From assembly GCF_003014485.1 (NCBI RefSeq), contig NZ_PYGA01000005.1:124001-188000 (forward strand): a stretch of 64,000 nt of DNA, written 5' to 3'. Shown piece after piece: positions 35,206 through 45,519 of the stretch. Position numbers and translations under genes: made by a program. Position 1 is the first letter of the stretch, and the number at the start of each line of letters is the position of its first letter. The stretch is from Murinocardiopsis flavida (GTDB lineage: Bacteria > Actinomycetota > Actinomycetes > Streptosporangiales > Streptosporangiaceae). The notes under the pieces are model-generated. The model was not told where the DNA came from. It ran no database searches and saw only the letters and a program-made list of their open reading frames with translations.

Positions 35206-36032
35206 CGCAGCTCGTCCATTGCGACGTGGTCCATGTCGGTGAAGTCGTAGTTCTCGCCGGCCATGGCCCACACGAAGGAGTAGTCGGCGGTACCGGCGCC
35301 GCTGTGGACCGACCAGCTCGGCGAGATGACCGCCTGCTCGTTGCGCATGACGAGGTGCCGGGTGCGGTCGAGCTCGCCCATCAGGTGGATGACACGCGCC
35401 TCGGGCGGCAGGTCGAAGTACAGGTAGCACTCGGTGCGGCGGACGTGGGTGTGGGCTGGCATCGTGTTCCACACGCTGCCCGGCGCGAGGGTGGTGTAGC
35501 CCATCATCAACTGGCAGCTCCGGACCAGGGTGCCGTCGACGTAGCGCCGCAGCGTGCGCACGTTGGCGCCGTCAGGGGTGCCGAGCTCCACCGGCGCGAC
35601 GTCGCCCTCGCGCACCACCGTTGTGGGGTGGCTCTGGTGCGCCGGGGTGGAGAAGAGGTAGAGGCGCGCGGGGGCAGCGGGGTCGGCCGAACCGAACGCG
35701 ACATCGCGGGACCCGCGCCCGACATAGAGCAGGTCGGCGCGGTCCAGCTCGTACACCGCGCCGTCCACGCGCACCGTGCCGCGGCCGCCGACGCAGAAGA
35801 CCGCGAGTTCCCGCCGTTCGCAGAAGTGGTCGGTGCGCAGCGCGTCGTCGGGGTCCAGGGTGAGTTCCGCGCCGAGCGGCATGGCGCCGCCGAGGACCAC
35901 GCGGTCCTGATGGCTGTAGGTCAGGCGGATCTCGCCGGGTACGAACACGGCGTCGAGCAGGTAACGGCGCCGGAGTTCCTCGGTGTCGTAACCCCGCGCG
36001 TCCTCGGGGTTCGTGGCATATCGGATATCCAT
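35202..36032 (-). CDS. kduI: 5-keto-4-deoxyuronate isomerase
   Basis: 276 residues. It starts MDIRYATNPEDARGYDTEEL and has all four zinc-site residues of the E. coli enzyme in their motifs: MPAHTHVRRTECYLYF (His, His, Glu) and SPSWSVHSGAG (His). The closing MDHVAMDELR is also family-typical. It converts 5-keto-4-deoxyuronate from pectin, alginate-like or glycosaminoglycan lyases to 3-deoxy-hexulosonate. First gene of kduI-kduD. AGGGA lies upstream of ATG 36032. No lyase gene is nearby, so the polymer source is unknown. Confidence 0.95.
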   Translation of the reverse strand: MDIRYATNPEDARGYDTEELRRRYLLDAVFVPGEIRLTYSHQDRVVLGGAMPLGAELTLDPDDALRTDHFCERRELAVFCVGGRGTVRVDGAVYELDRADLLYVGRGSRDVAFGSADPAAPARLYLFSTPAHQSHPTTVVREGDVAPVELGTPDGANVRTLRRYVDGTLVRSCQLMMGYTTLAPGSVWNTMPAHTHVRRTECYLYFDLPPEARVIHLMGELDRTRHLVMRNEQAVISPSWSVHSGAGTADYSFVWAMAGENYDFTDMDHVAMDELR

Positions 36033-36490
36033 GATGTCCCTGTGATCGGTACATGGTGTCGATTGTCGGGACGACGCTACCACCGGCCCCCACACACCAA
36101 CAGACCGTCCAACGACGCCCCCGCGCCACACCGGAACACACCATTACAGGACACCAAAGGAGCCCCCTCCACATACCCCCGCGACGCCGAAGGCCCCCGC
36201 TCCGTGCGAAGCGCGCGAGCGGCGCGCCGCCGACATCGAGCGCGGCTCACGGCCTGGCGCAGAGGGGCAGAGGGGGTGAGTTGTGGCCTCAGCTCCAGGC
36301 CGGGGGTGGATGCCGAGAGCGCCCTGTCCCCCAGCGGACCTTGGCACCGTCCCCTGGGGGCAAGGACGCCCTCGCCCCAGACGCCTCCTCATGGAACACC
36401 CTCGGCCCGGATGCCGGACCGGGGCGGGATCCTGTGTCGGTGTCGGTGTCGGTGTCAGTGTCAGTGTCAGTGTCAGTGTCAGTGTCAGTG
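36033..36490. other. Intergenic region with kduI promoter and repeats
   Basis: This 458-bp gap lies between the kduI start and the HtrA-like stop. 36033-36160 is the kduI leader, with a few relatively AT-rich words and a short GTGTTCCGGT word (minus strand). 36269-36394 is the first copy of a dispersed repeat, and 36434-36493 is a hexamer array. I see no gene. Confidence 0.6.
36269..36394. repeat. Dispersed intergenic repeat, copy A
   Basis: This segment is clearly related to 55033-55177. Shared words include TTGTGGCCTC, GCCGAGAGCGCCC, GTCCCCTGGGG and AGGACGCCCTCGCCCC in the same order. Frames are not conserved between copies, so it is probably noncoding or degraded. CCCCTGGGG is a small palindrome inside it. 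Confidence 0.75.
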
Positions 36491-36493
36491 TCA
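36434..36493. repeat. Ten-unit hexamer array at the protease gene end
   Basis: Three GTGTCG units are followed by seven GTGTCA units. On the minus strand the first unit supplies the stop codon of the HtrA-like gene, and later units have a stop in the same frame, so copy changes would not alter the protein. Confidence 0.9.
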
Positions 36494-37564
36494 GGCAATG
36501 ATGTCTTCGGCTGCCTCGCCCGCGCGGTCGATGGGGACGGCGAAGCCGATGCCGATGTTGCCGTTGCCGCGGCCGTCGGTGGCGATCGCGGTGTTCACCC
36601 CGACGACCTCGCCCGCGGCGTTCACCAGCGGCCCACCGGAGTTGCCGACGTTGATCGCCGCATCGGTCTGGATGACCTCCTGGCGGCGGCCGGACTCGCC
36701 CAGACGCGCCTCCCTGTCGACCGCGCTGACGATGCCGCTCGTCACCGTCCCCGCCAGGCGCAGCGGGCTGCCGGCCGCGAGGACCGTGTCACCGACCCGC
36801 ATCGCCTCCGGGTCCCCGAGCTCCACCGGGCGCAACCCCGACGCGTCGGTGCGCAGGACGGCGATGTCCTGCGCCTCGTCGGTGCCGACCACGGTCGCGT
36901 CCACCTCACGGTTGTCGGGCAGCACCAGGTCCACCCGGTCGGCGCCGCCGACGACGTGGGCGTTGGTGAGGACGTGGCCCCTCTCGTCGAACACGAAACC
37001 GGACCCGACGCTCTGCCCGCTCCCGTTCTCGGCGCGCACCGACACCAGGCTGGGCAGGACCTCGTCGGCGGCCGCCGCGACGCTGCCCGGCTCCGGGGCC
37101 GGGCCGGACCCGCCACCGCCCGTTGCGGCGCGCGTCCCAGGGAGCTCCTCGGCCTGCATCGCCGCTGCGACGTACCCGGCGGCGCCACCGGCGAGCACGG
37201 AGGCGAGTACCGCCACCGCGACCGGCCGCCAGGGTCCAGGGCGGCCGGCCGGGCGCGGGTCGGCACGGTGCCAGGGTGCCGACGGGGGTGGGGTGGCTCC
37301 GGGGCCTGCGGGGGGACGGTGGCCGTTGGCGGGGTGGGGCGGTTGCCCACCGCCGACTCCCGCCCACTGCGGCCCGCCGCCACCCGGCCCCTGCGGGCCG
37401 ACTCCCGCCGACTGCGGGCCGCCGCCACCTGGTCCCTGGGGTCCGCCTCCCGCCCACTGCGGGCCGCCGTCTCCATCGGGGGGCGGGGCCGGGCGGGTGC
37501 GGGGCGGGGTGAAGAAGTCCGGGCCGCGGACCGGGGCACCGGTCGCGGCGGGGCGCTGATCCAT
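36491..37564 (-). CDS. HtrA/trypsin-like membrane-anchored serine protease without PDZ
   Basis: 357 residues. A 115-residue Gly/Pro/Gln-rich cytoplasmic head precedes one membrane helix (VAVAVLASVLAGGAAGYVAA). The protease has the triad His in LTNAHVVGGAD, Asp in AQDIAVLRTD and Ser in NVGNSGGPLVN. The chain ends with the trypsin domain (IGIGFAVPIDRAGEAAEDII), with no PDZ domain, so it is shorter than classical HtrA. ATG 37564 has a perfect AAGGAGGAG. ATG 37594 overlaps the VWA stop and would add 10 residues. It is the last gene after MoxR, DUF58 and VWA genes, suggesting envelope quality control or activation. Confidence 0.88.
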   Translation of the reverse strand: MDQRPAATGAPVRGPDFFTPPRTRPAPPPDGDGGPQWAGGGPQGPGGGGPQSAGVGPQGPGGGGPQWAGVGGGQPPHPANGHRPPAGPGATPPPSAPWHRADPRPAGRPGPWRPVAVAVLASVLAGGAAGYVAAAMQAEELPGTRAATGGGGSGPAPEPGSVAAAADEVLPSLVSVRAENGSGQSVGSGFVFDERGHVLTNAHVVGGADRVDLVLPDNREVDATVVGTDEAQDIAVLRTDASGLRPVELGDPEAMRVGDTVLAAGSPLRLAGTVTSGIVSAVDREARLGESGRRQEVIQTDAAINVGNSGGPLVNAAGEVVGVNTAIATDGRGNGNIGIGFAVPIDRAGEAAEDIIA

Positions 37565-37590
37565 CAGCTCCTCCTTGCCGTCGTGGCCGC

Positions 37591-38538
37591 TCATGGCAGC
37601 CGCGCGAACCAAATCAGCGATCCGAGTCCGGCCGCGACGAGTGCGGCCATCGCCGCCCCGACGACCAGCGTGGTGATCTCCCGTTCTTCGACCGTCCAGC
37701 CGATGGAGGACTCCAGGTCCTCGTAGACCTGGCGCAGTTCGGCGTCGCTCTGCGCCGTGTGGAAGCCGCCCCCGGTGTCCCGGGCGAGGTCCTCCAGCGA
37801 CTCCGCGTCGACGGGGACCGGCGTGCTCCGGCCGCCCAGTTCGATCCGGCCTTCGGGGGTCCCGTAGGCGATCGTGGACACCGGGACACCGGCCTCCGCC
37901 GCCGCCTCGGCGGCCTGCCCCAGCGGCACGCCGCTGGTGTTCGCGCCGTCGGACAGCAGCACGATGCGCGCCGGGGGCGGGTCGTCGGCGGCCCGGTCGT
38001 CCAGGTCGGCGATGCTCTGAAGGCTGGTGGTGACGGCGTCGCCGATCGCCGTGCTCTGGTCGAGCCGCAGCTCCGCGATGCGGTCGATCGCCTCCCTGTG
38101 GTCGGTGGAGGGGGCCGCTTCGACGCTCGCCGTCCCGGAGAACGCCACCAGGCCCACGTTGAACCGCTGCGGGAGCCCTTCCACGAATCTGGTGGCGGCC
38201 TCCTTCGCGACCTCGATCCGGCTGGGTTCGACGTCCTCGGCGCGCATCGACTCCGAGGTGTCCAGCGCGACGACCACGGTGGCGCGCTCGCGGGGCACCG
38301 TCACCTCGGCGACCGGGCGGGCGACCGCGAGGGCCAGCGCCACGAGCGCCGTGAGCAGCGCCGCAGCGGGGAGGTGCCGCCGCCAGCCTGGGCGCGCGGG
38401 CGCCAGCCGCTCCAGCATGGGCAGGGTGGCGAAGCGGACCGCGTAGCGGGAGCGGCGGCGCTGCGCGGCGATGTAGCCGGCGAGGAGCACCGGGGCGGCG
38501 GCCAGCAGCCACAGCCAGATCGGTTCGAGGAAGCTCAT
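37591..38538 (-). CDS. VWA-domain membrane protein (BatA-like)
   Basis: 315 residues. Two helices near the start (IWLWLLAAAPVLLAGYIAAQ, then LPAAALLTALVALALAVARP) and one at the end (TTLVVGAAMAALVAAGLGSL) frame a VWA domain. The MIDAS metal site is intact: ALDTSESM (DxSxS), STAIGDAV (Thr) and LLSDGANT (Asp). This is the BatA/YfbK-type arrangement that works with MoxR ATPases and DUF58 proteins. Start and stop overlap its neighbours by 4 bp each. Confidence 0.9.
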   Translation of the reverse strand: MSFLEPIWLWLLAAAPVLLAGYIAAQRRRSRYAVRFATLPMLERLAPARPGWRRHLPAAALLTALVALALAVARPVAEVTVPRERATVVVALDTSESMRAEDVEPSRIEVAKEAATRFVEGLPQRFNVGLVAFSGTASVEAAPSTDHREAIDRIAELRLDQSTAIGDAVTTSLQSIADLDDRAADDPPPARIVLLSDGANTSGVPLGQAAEAAAEAGVPVSTIAYGTPEGRIELGGRSTPVPVDAESLEDLARDTGGGFHTAQSDAELRQVYEDLESSIGWTVEEREITTLVVGAAMAALVAAGLGSLIWFARLP

Positions 38539-39503
38539 CGGATCCGCGCCCTTCCTGTCGGCGGGCGGCGCGCCGCCGAGCGGCGTCGCGCCGCGGTGAA
38601 CACGGCGATCTCGCGTACCCAGTCGCGGTCGGTGTGCAGTTTCAGGTGTGCCGCTCCCGCGGCGCGGAACGCGGCGGCGTTGCGCTCGCGGTGCGCGCGG
38701 GCGGCTGCGGCGTAGCGGTCGCGCAGCAGCCGGCTGCCGGTGGGGACGTCGCGGCGCCGCCCGCTGACCGGGTCGACGAGGGTGACCAGGCCGACGTCGG
38801 GGAGTTCCAGTTCGCGCGGGTCGATGACCTCCGCGGCGATCACCTCGTGGCGGGCCGCGAGGCGGCGCAGCGGGGCGGTCCACGGCGGGAGGCCGGTATC
38901 GGACCGGTCGGCTCCGTCGTGGAAGTCGGACACGACGACGCGCAGCCCGGGGCGGGGGTGGTCGCGGTGCAGCCGGGCGAGGCAGCGGGCCAGGTCGGTC
39001 GGTGGTTGCGCGCCGGGGGGCGCGCCCGGGCGGGCGAGCAGGGTCCGCAGCAGCCGGCGGCGGGCGGCGCGCCCGCCGCCCGCGGGGACGAGTTCCAGCG
39101 CGTCCCCGCGCGCGACGCGGGCGCCGAGCCGGTTCCCGGGGCCGTCCGTGAGGAGCCCGACCGCCGCGACGGCGGCCGTTGCCAGTTCCCGCTTCTCCAG
39201 CAGCGCCGTTCCGAAGTCCATGGACGCCGACGCGTCGACCAGCACCCATGTCTGCATCTCCCGCTCCGCGAGCGGGGCCCGCACGTGCGGTTCGACGGAG
39301 CGGGCGGTGACGTTCCAGTCCATGCGGCGGACGTCGTCCTGGCCGGGCTGGTAGGGCCGCGCCTCGTCGGGTTCACTCCCCTGGCCGCTGCGCAGCCCGG
39401 CGTGGTCGCCGTGCAGCAGGCCTTCGAGGCGGCGCCGGACCGGCAGGTCCAGTGCCCGCAGCGCCCGTTCCCCGTCGCGGCCGGGCAGCTCCGCGGTGCT
39501 CAC
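38535..39503 (-). CDS. DUF58 protein partner of MoxR
   Basis: 322 residues. The DUF58 core is visible: GLLHGDHAGLRSGQGSEPDE and ARPYQPGQDDVRRMDWNVTA, followed by VEPHVRAPLAEREMQTWVLV and DASASMDFGT, a VWA-like metal motif. It has no membrane helix. DUF58 proteins are encoded with MoxR ATPases and VWA proteins in a conserved trio thought to assemble or activate envelope or metal enzymes. It overlaps moxR and the VWA gene by 4 bp each. Confidence 0.9.
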   Translation of the reverse strand: MSTAELPGRDGERALRALDLPVRRRLEGLLHGDHAGLRSGQGSEPDEARPYQPGQDDVRRMDWNVTARSVEPHVRAPLAEREMQTWVLVDASASMDFGTALLEKRELATAAVAAVGLLTDGPGNRLGARVARGDALELVPAGGGRAARRRLLRTLLARPGAPPGAQPPTDLARCLARLHRDHPRPGLRVVVSDFHDGADRSDTGLPPWTAPLRRLAARHEVIAAEVIDPRELELPDVGLVTLVDPVSGRRRDVPTGSRLLRDRYAAAARAHRERNAAAFRAAGAAHLKLHTDRDWVREIAVFTAARRRSAARRPPTGRARIR

Positions 39504-40546
39504 GCCGCCGGCCCCGGGACGCGCGCGTGGTCCGCGGGGACGACGCTGGGCTGCTCCACCGCCGCGACGACCCGTTCGACGACCGAGCGGGGGTCGACCC
39601 CGTCGGCGAGGGCGTCGAAGGTGAGCACCATGCGGTGCGCCATCACGTCCACCGCCACGTCGGCGACGTCGGCGGGCAGCAGGTAGTCGCGGCCGCGCAG
39701 CAGCGCCAGGGCGCGGCCCGCCGCGGCGAGCCCCAGTGTGGCGCGGGGCCCCGCTCCGAACTCCAGGACCTCGGCCACGCCGTCGAGCCCGTAGGAGCCG
39801 GGTTCCCTGGTGGCGTGCACCAGCCGGACCACGTACTCGGCGACCGCGTTGTGCACGAACACGTCGTCGGCGGCGTCCTGCAACCGGGCCACCAGCTCCG
39901 GCGAGAGGACCGCCGACGCGTGCGGCGGCCGGACGCCCATCCGCTGGAGGACCGTCAGCTCCTCCAGCGGGCTGAGGTAGCCCACCGACACCTTCATCAG
40001 GAAGCGGTCGCGCTGCGCCTCGGGGAGCGCGTAGACGCCCTCGGACTCGACCGGGTTCTGCGTGGCCAGCACGAGGAACGGCGTCGGCAGCGGGTGGCTC
40101 ACCCCGCCGATGCTGACCTGCTGCTCTCCCATCGCCTCCAGCAGCGCCGACTGGACCTTCGCCGGGGCGCGGTTGATCTCGTCGGCGAGGACGAGGTGGG
40201 CGAAGATCGGGCCGAGCTCGGTGTCGAACCCCTCCGACGACGGCCGCCAGATCCGGGTGCCGACGATGTCGCCGGGGACGAGGTCGGGGGTGAACTGCAA
40301 CCGGGCGAACCGGCCGCCGATCACCTCGGCGAGGGTCCGCACCGCCAGGGTCTTGGCGACGCCGGGCACCCCTTCCACCAGGCAGTGCCCGCGTGCGAGG
40401 AGGCCGACGAACATCCGCTCGATCAACTGGTCCTGGCCGACGACGACCCGTTTGACCTCGAACAGCGCTCGTTCGAGCAGGGCCGTGCCGATGTCCGTGT
40501 CGCCCCTGTGGACGACCGCGCCGTTGAGGTGCGCTTCGATGCTCAC
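39500..40546 (-). CDS. MoxR-family AAA+ ATPase
   Basis: 348 residues. Walker A is EGVPGVAKT (MoxR form), followed by RLQFTPDLVPGDIVGTRIW, Walker B in LVLADEINRAPAKVQSALLE, AMGEQQVSIGG, sensor 1 LVLATQNPVESEG and the arginine-finger part LPEAQRDRFLM. The C-terminal lid is the usual small helical part. GTG 40546 has GGAGA upstream. It probably acts as a chaperone remodelling a target with the DUF58 and VWA proteins that follow. Confidence 0.93.
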   Translation of the reverse strand: MSIEAHLNGAVVHRGDTDIGTALLERALFEVKRVVVGQDQLIERMFVGLLARGHCLVEGVPGVAKTLAVRTLAEVIGGRFARLQFTPDLVPGDIVGTRIWRPSSEGFDTELGPIFAHLVLADEINRAPAKVQSALLEAMGEQQVSIGGVSHPLPTPFLVLATQNPVESEGVYALPEAQRDRFLMKVSVGYLSPLEELTVLQRMGVRPPHASAVLSPELVARLQDAADDVFVHNAVAEYVVRLVHATREPGSYGLDGVAEVLEFGAGPRATLGLAAAGRALALLRGRDYLLPADVADVAVDVMAHRMVLTFDALADGVDPRSVVERVVAAVEQPSVVPADHARVPGPAA

Positions 40547-40631
40547 GCCTGGTCTCCGTCCCTTCCGCTCGGCGGGCGCGGCCCGCGGGGGCGCAGGGCG
40601 CCCCCGCTGCCGTCCCATCGGGTCGCGCGGC

Positions 40632-40868
40632 TCACGTCCGCGACGCGGGGTCGTTCGCGCCGTCCTTCTCGGGGCAGTCCTTGTCGGCGGCCGGGGCGCC
40701 GGAGTCGCCGCCGCGCGGGGACGTCTCGGACTTCTCGACGATCTGGGCGTATCCGGCGGGTTCCTCGCCGCCCAGGGCGTAGGCCGCCCCGCCGAGCGCG
40801 AGGGACCCTGCGGTGCCGAACGCGCCTGCGACGATGAGGAGGCGGGTGCGGCGGGAGAGGTGCGGCAT
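40632..40868 (-). CDS. Small secreted protein divergent from a two-component system
   Basis: 78 residues. MPHLSRRTRLLIVAGAFGTA and following SLALGGAAYALG is a clear Sec signal with an ALG-type cleavage site; the mature part is about 50 polar residues with one Cys (DCPEKDG). AAGGAG lies 7 nt before ATG 40868. It has no recognised domain. It shares its upstream region with the response-regulator gene, and four 11-bp repeats lie between, so it is a good candidate target of that system. Confidence 0.7.
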   Translation of the reverse strand: MPHLSRRTRLLIVAGAFGTAGSLALGGAAYALGGEEPAGYAQIVEKSETSPRGGDSGAPAADKDCPEKDGANDPASRT

Positions 40869-40930
40869 TGCTGGCTCCTTGGGTGCCGGCGGCCGGGTGG
40901 TCCGACCGGTCCGCACAGCACACCAAGATG

Positions 40931-40974
40931 GGGCGAAAACGGCGGGAAACGGGACCGAAAGCCCACCGAAAGCG
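40931..40974. promoter_or_regulatory. Four tandem 11-bp repeats, candidate response-regulator operator
   Basis: Units GGGCGAAAACG, GCGGGAAACGG, GACCGAAAGCC and CACCGAAAGCG share a GAAA core at an exact 11-bp step, the spacing used by OmpR/PhoB-type regulators. They lie between the divergent secreted-protein and response-regulator genes, 40 bp before the latter. Confidence 0.6.
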
Positions 40975-41013
40975 GCACCTGTCCGGCGGGGTTCGCGGCC
41001 TTATCGTTGAGCC

Positions 41014-41706
41014 GTGCGACTCCTCGTGGTTGAAGACGAAGCAGGACTGGTCAGTGCGCTGCGCAGCGGACTCGGCCGCGCCGGGTACGCGGTCGACACC
41101 GCCGCCACCGGCGCGGAGGCCGCCGAGAAGCTGGGCATGGCGGCCTACGACCTGATGATCTTGGACATCACGCTGCCCGACACCGACGGCTTCGCGCTGT
41201 GCCGCGGGGTGCGGCGCGGTGAGATCCCCACGGGGACAGGACCCGACCTGCGCATCCTCATGCTCACAGCGCGGGCGAACCTGTCCGACCGCGTGCGCGG
41301 GCTCGACGAAGGCGCCGACGACTACATCACCAAGCCGTTCGCGCTGGCGGAACTCCAGGCCCGCATCCGCGCCCTGCTGCGCCGCGACGTCGGCGGCGGC
41401 TCGGCCGTCCTGGAGGTCGGCGGGCTGTTCCTCGACAGCGCGCGGCAGCTCGCCGCCCGCAACGGGCGCGAGCTGCCCTTGACCCTGAAGGAGTTCGGCG
41501 TGCTGCGGTATCTGATGTTCCGGCCCGAACACGTGGTGTCCGCCGAGGAGCTGCTGGAGCACGTCTGGGACGAGAACGCCGACCCGTTCACGCAGAGCGT
41601 CCGGGTCACGGTCGGCACCCTCCGCCGCAAGCTCACGCGCGGCAGCGAGGAACCCGTCCTGGAGACCGTCATCGGGCGCGGCTACCGGCTGCGGGTGCGG
41701 CCATGA
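41014..41706 (+). CDS. OmpR/PhoB-type response regulator
   Basis: 230 residues. The receiver has acidic DE at 8-9, phospho-Asp in LMILDITLPDTDG, Thr in LMLTARA and Lys in YITKPFALAEL. The C-terminal winged helix is typical (LPLTLKEFGVLRYLMFRPEH, VVSAEELLEHVWDENADPFT, VRVTVGTLRRKL). GTG 41014 has no clear Shine-Dalgarno. Its stop overlaps the kinase start as ATGA. The 11-bp repeats upstream suggest autoregulation. Confidence 0.93.
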   Translation: MRLLVVEDEAGLVSALRSGLGRAGYAVDTAATGAEAAEKLGMAAYDLMILDITLPDTDGFALCRGVRRGEIPTGTGPDLRILMLTARANLSDRVRGLDEGADDYITKPFALAELQARIRALLRRDVGGGSAVLEVGGLFLDSARQLAARNGRELPLTLKEFGVLRYLMFRPEHVVSAEELLEHVWDENADPFTQSVRVTVGTLRRKLTRGSEEPVLETVIGRGYRLRVRP

Positions 41707-43010
41707 GCCCCGGCGGGCCGCCGGCCGGCCGCCGCGGCGTGCGCGCCCGGCTGCCCGGGTGGACACAGACCATCCGGTTCCGGCTCACGGTGGCCTACTC
41801 CGCCGTGCTGTTCGCGCTGGTGTCCCTTGCCTTGGGCGGCGTGTACCTGGCGCTCTCGGCGAACGTCGAGGCCGCGCCGCTGAAGCCGGTCACCGTCAAC
41901 AAGGTGTACAAGGACGCCCAGGGCGACTGGCAGGTCAAGGAGGGCCACCAGTTCGAGGCGGCCGACATCCGCGGCGTCGAGGCCGCCGTCAACCACACGC
42001 TGCTGGAGCGGCTGCGCGACTACTCCATGGCCGGCGCGGGCGGGCTCTTCGTGGTGAGCCTGGGGACGGGGTGGTGGCTGTCGGGCCGGGTGCTGCGCCC
42101 CGTCCGCCGGATCACCGGCACGGCGCAGGAGATCTCGGCGACCGACCTGTCGCGGCGCATCGCGCTCGACGGGCCGAAGGACGAGCTGCGGGCGCTCGCC
42201 GACACGGTGGACGCGATGCTGGGGCGCCTCGAAGGGGCGTTCGCCGCGCAGCGCCAGATGGTCGACGAGGCGTCGCACGAGCTGCGCAACCCGCTCGCGG
42301 TGATCCAGGCGAACGTCGACGCGGTCCTCATCCACGAGGACACCTCGCCGGAGGCGCGCGCCCAGGCCGGGGCCATCGTCACCAGGGCGACCAGCAGGAT
42401 GACGCACCTGGTGGAGGACCTGCTCGCGTCGGCGCGGCGCAGTTCGCCCGCTTTCGCCGACGTCGACGCCGACCTCGCCGCCATCGGCGACGAGGCGGCG
42501 GAGGAGTACGCCGCTCTCGCGGCCGAGCACCGGTTGACGCTCACCCGGCGGCTGGCGTCCGGGCCCGTGGTCGCGGGCGACCCGCGCGCGCTGCGCCGGG
42601 CCGTCGACAACCTGCTGTCCAACGCGGTGCGGCTGGCGCCCGGCGGCAGCGAACTGCTCCTCGCAGCGGGGAGCCAGGCGGGCTGGGCGTGGATCGCGCT
42701 GCGCGACGAAGGGCCCGGGATCGCGGTGGAGGACCGCGAACGCGTATTCGACCGGTTCGTCCGGTCGGGCGGGCCGGAGCGGGCCGACGCCGGACCGCGG
42801 ACCGAGGGGCAGCGCAGGGTCGGCCTCGGCCTGGCGATCGTGCGCCAGATCGCCGAGAGCCACGGCGGTTCGGCCGCCGTGCACTCGGACCTGGGCGCGG
42901 GCAGCACGTTCGTCCTGTGGCTGCCCGACCGCGCCTTCGCCGACACCGACCGCCGCGCCCCGTTCCCGCCCGCCCACAACCCCTTGGGCCGCGCCGTCAC
43001 CGCGGGGTGA
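41703..43010 (+). CDS. Sensor histidine kinase of the same system
   Basis: 435 residues. Two helices (about 25-50 and 105-130) flank a sensor loop of about 55 residues (EAAPLKPVTVNKVYKDAQGD onward). HAMP follows (GRVLRPVRRITGTAQEISAT). The phospho-His is in VDEASHELRNPLAVIQANVD (H-box). N-box NLLSNAVRLA, G1 DEGPGIAVEDRERVFDRF and GLGLAIVRQIAE complete the ATPase. The stimulus is unknown. It is co-transcribed with the regulator by a 4-bp overlap. Confidence 0.93.
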   Translation: MSPGGPPAGRRGVRARLPGWTQTIRFRLTVAYSAVLFALVSLALGGVYLALSANVEAAPLKPVTVNKVYKDAQGDWQVKEGHQFEAADIRGVEAAVNHTLLERLRDYSMAGAGGLFVVSLGTGWWLSGRVLRPVRRITGTAQEISATDLSRRIALDGPKDELRALADTVDAMLGRLEGAFAAQRQMVDEASHELRNPLAVIQANVDAVLIHEDTSPEARAQAGAIVTRATSRMTHLVEDLLASARRSSPAFADVDADLAAIGDEAAEEYAALAAEHRLTLTRRLASGPVVAGDPRALRRAVDNLLSNAVRLAPGGSELLLAAGSQAGWAWIALRDEGPGIAVEDRERVFDRFVRSGGPERADAGPRTEGQRRVGLGLAIVRQIAESHGGSAAVHSDLGAGSTFVLWLPDRAFADTDRRAPFPPAHNPLGRAVTAG

Positions 43011-43034
43011 GGACTCGACGGAGCCAGACCCCGG

Positions 43035-45425
<2,391 letters not shown>

Positions 45426-45447
45426 CGTGTCTCCATCAGTAGGGCGC

Positions 45448-45513
45448 GGCCGCTCCCGGCCGCGGCCGCTCCCGGCCGCGGCGGCGCCGCGGCCGGCGGC
45501 CGCGCCGCCGCCG
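45448..45513. repeat. GC-only tandem and inverted repeat before the UvrA-like gene
   Basis: Two identical 16-bp units GGCCGCTCCCGGCCGC (45448-45463, 45464-45479) are followed by a near-perfect GGCGGCGCCGCGGCC/GGCCGCGCCGCC hairpin. It lies between the VOC stop and the UvrA-like start and could act as an attenuator or terminator. Confidence 0.65.
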
Positions 45514-45519
45514 GTCGGT

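Noticed and set aside
34261-35250. 329-residue plus-strand frame over kduD
   Set aside because: It is a Gly/Arg-rich mirror of the kduD/iclR coding region.
36144-36392. Frame within repeat copy A that resembles parts of frames in copy B
   Set aside because: The matching words fall in two different frames in copy B, so shared DNA, not shared coding, explains it.
36289-36498. Frame starting with Asp-Thr repeats from the hexamer array
   Set aside because: Only a microsatellite translation; no domain or ribosome site.
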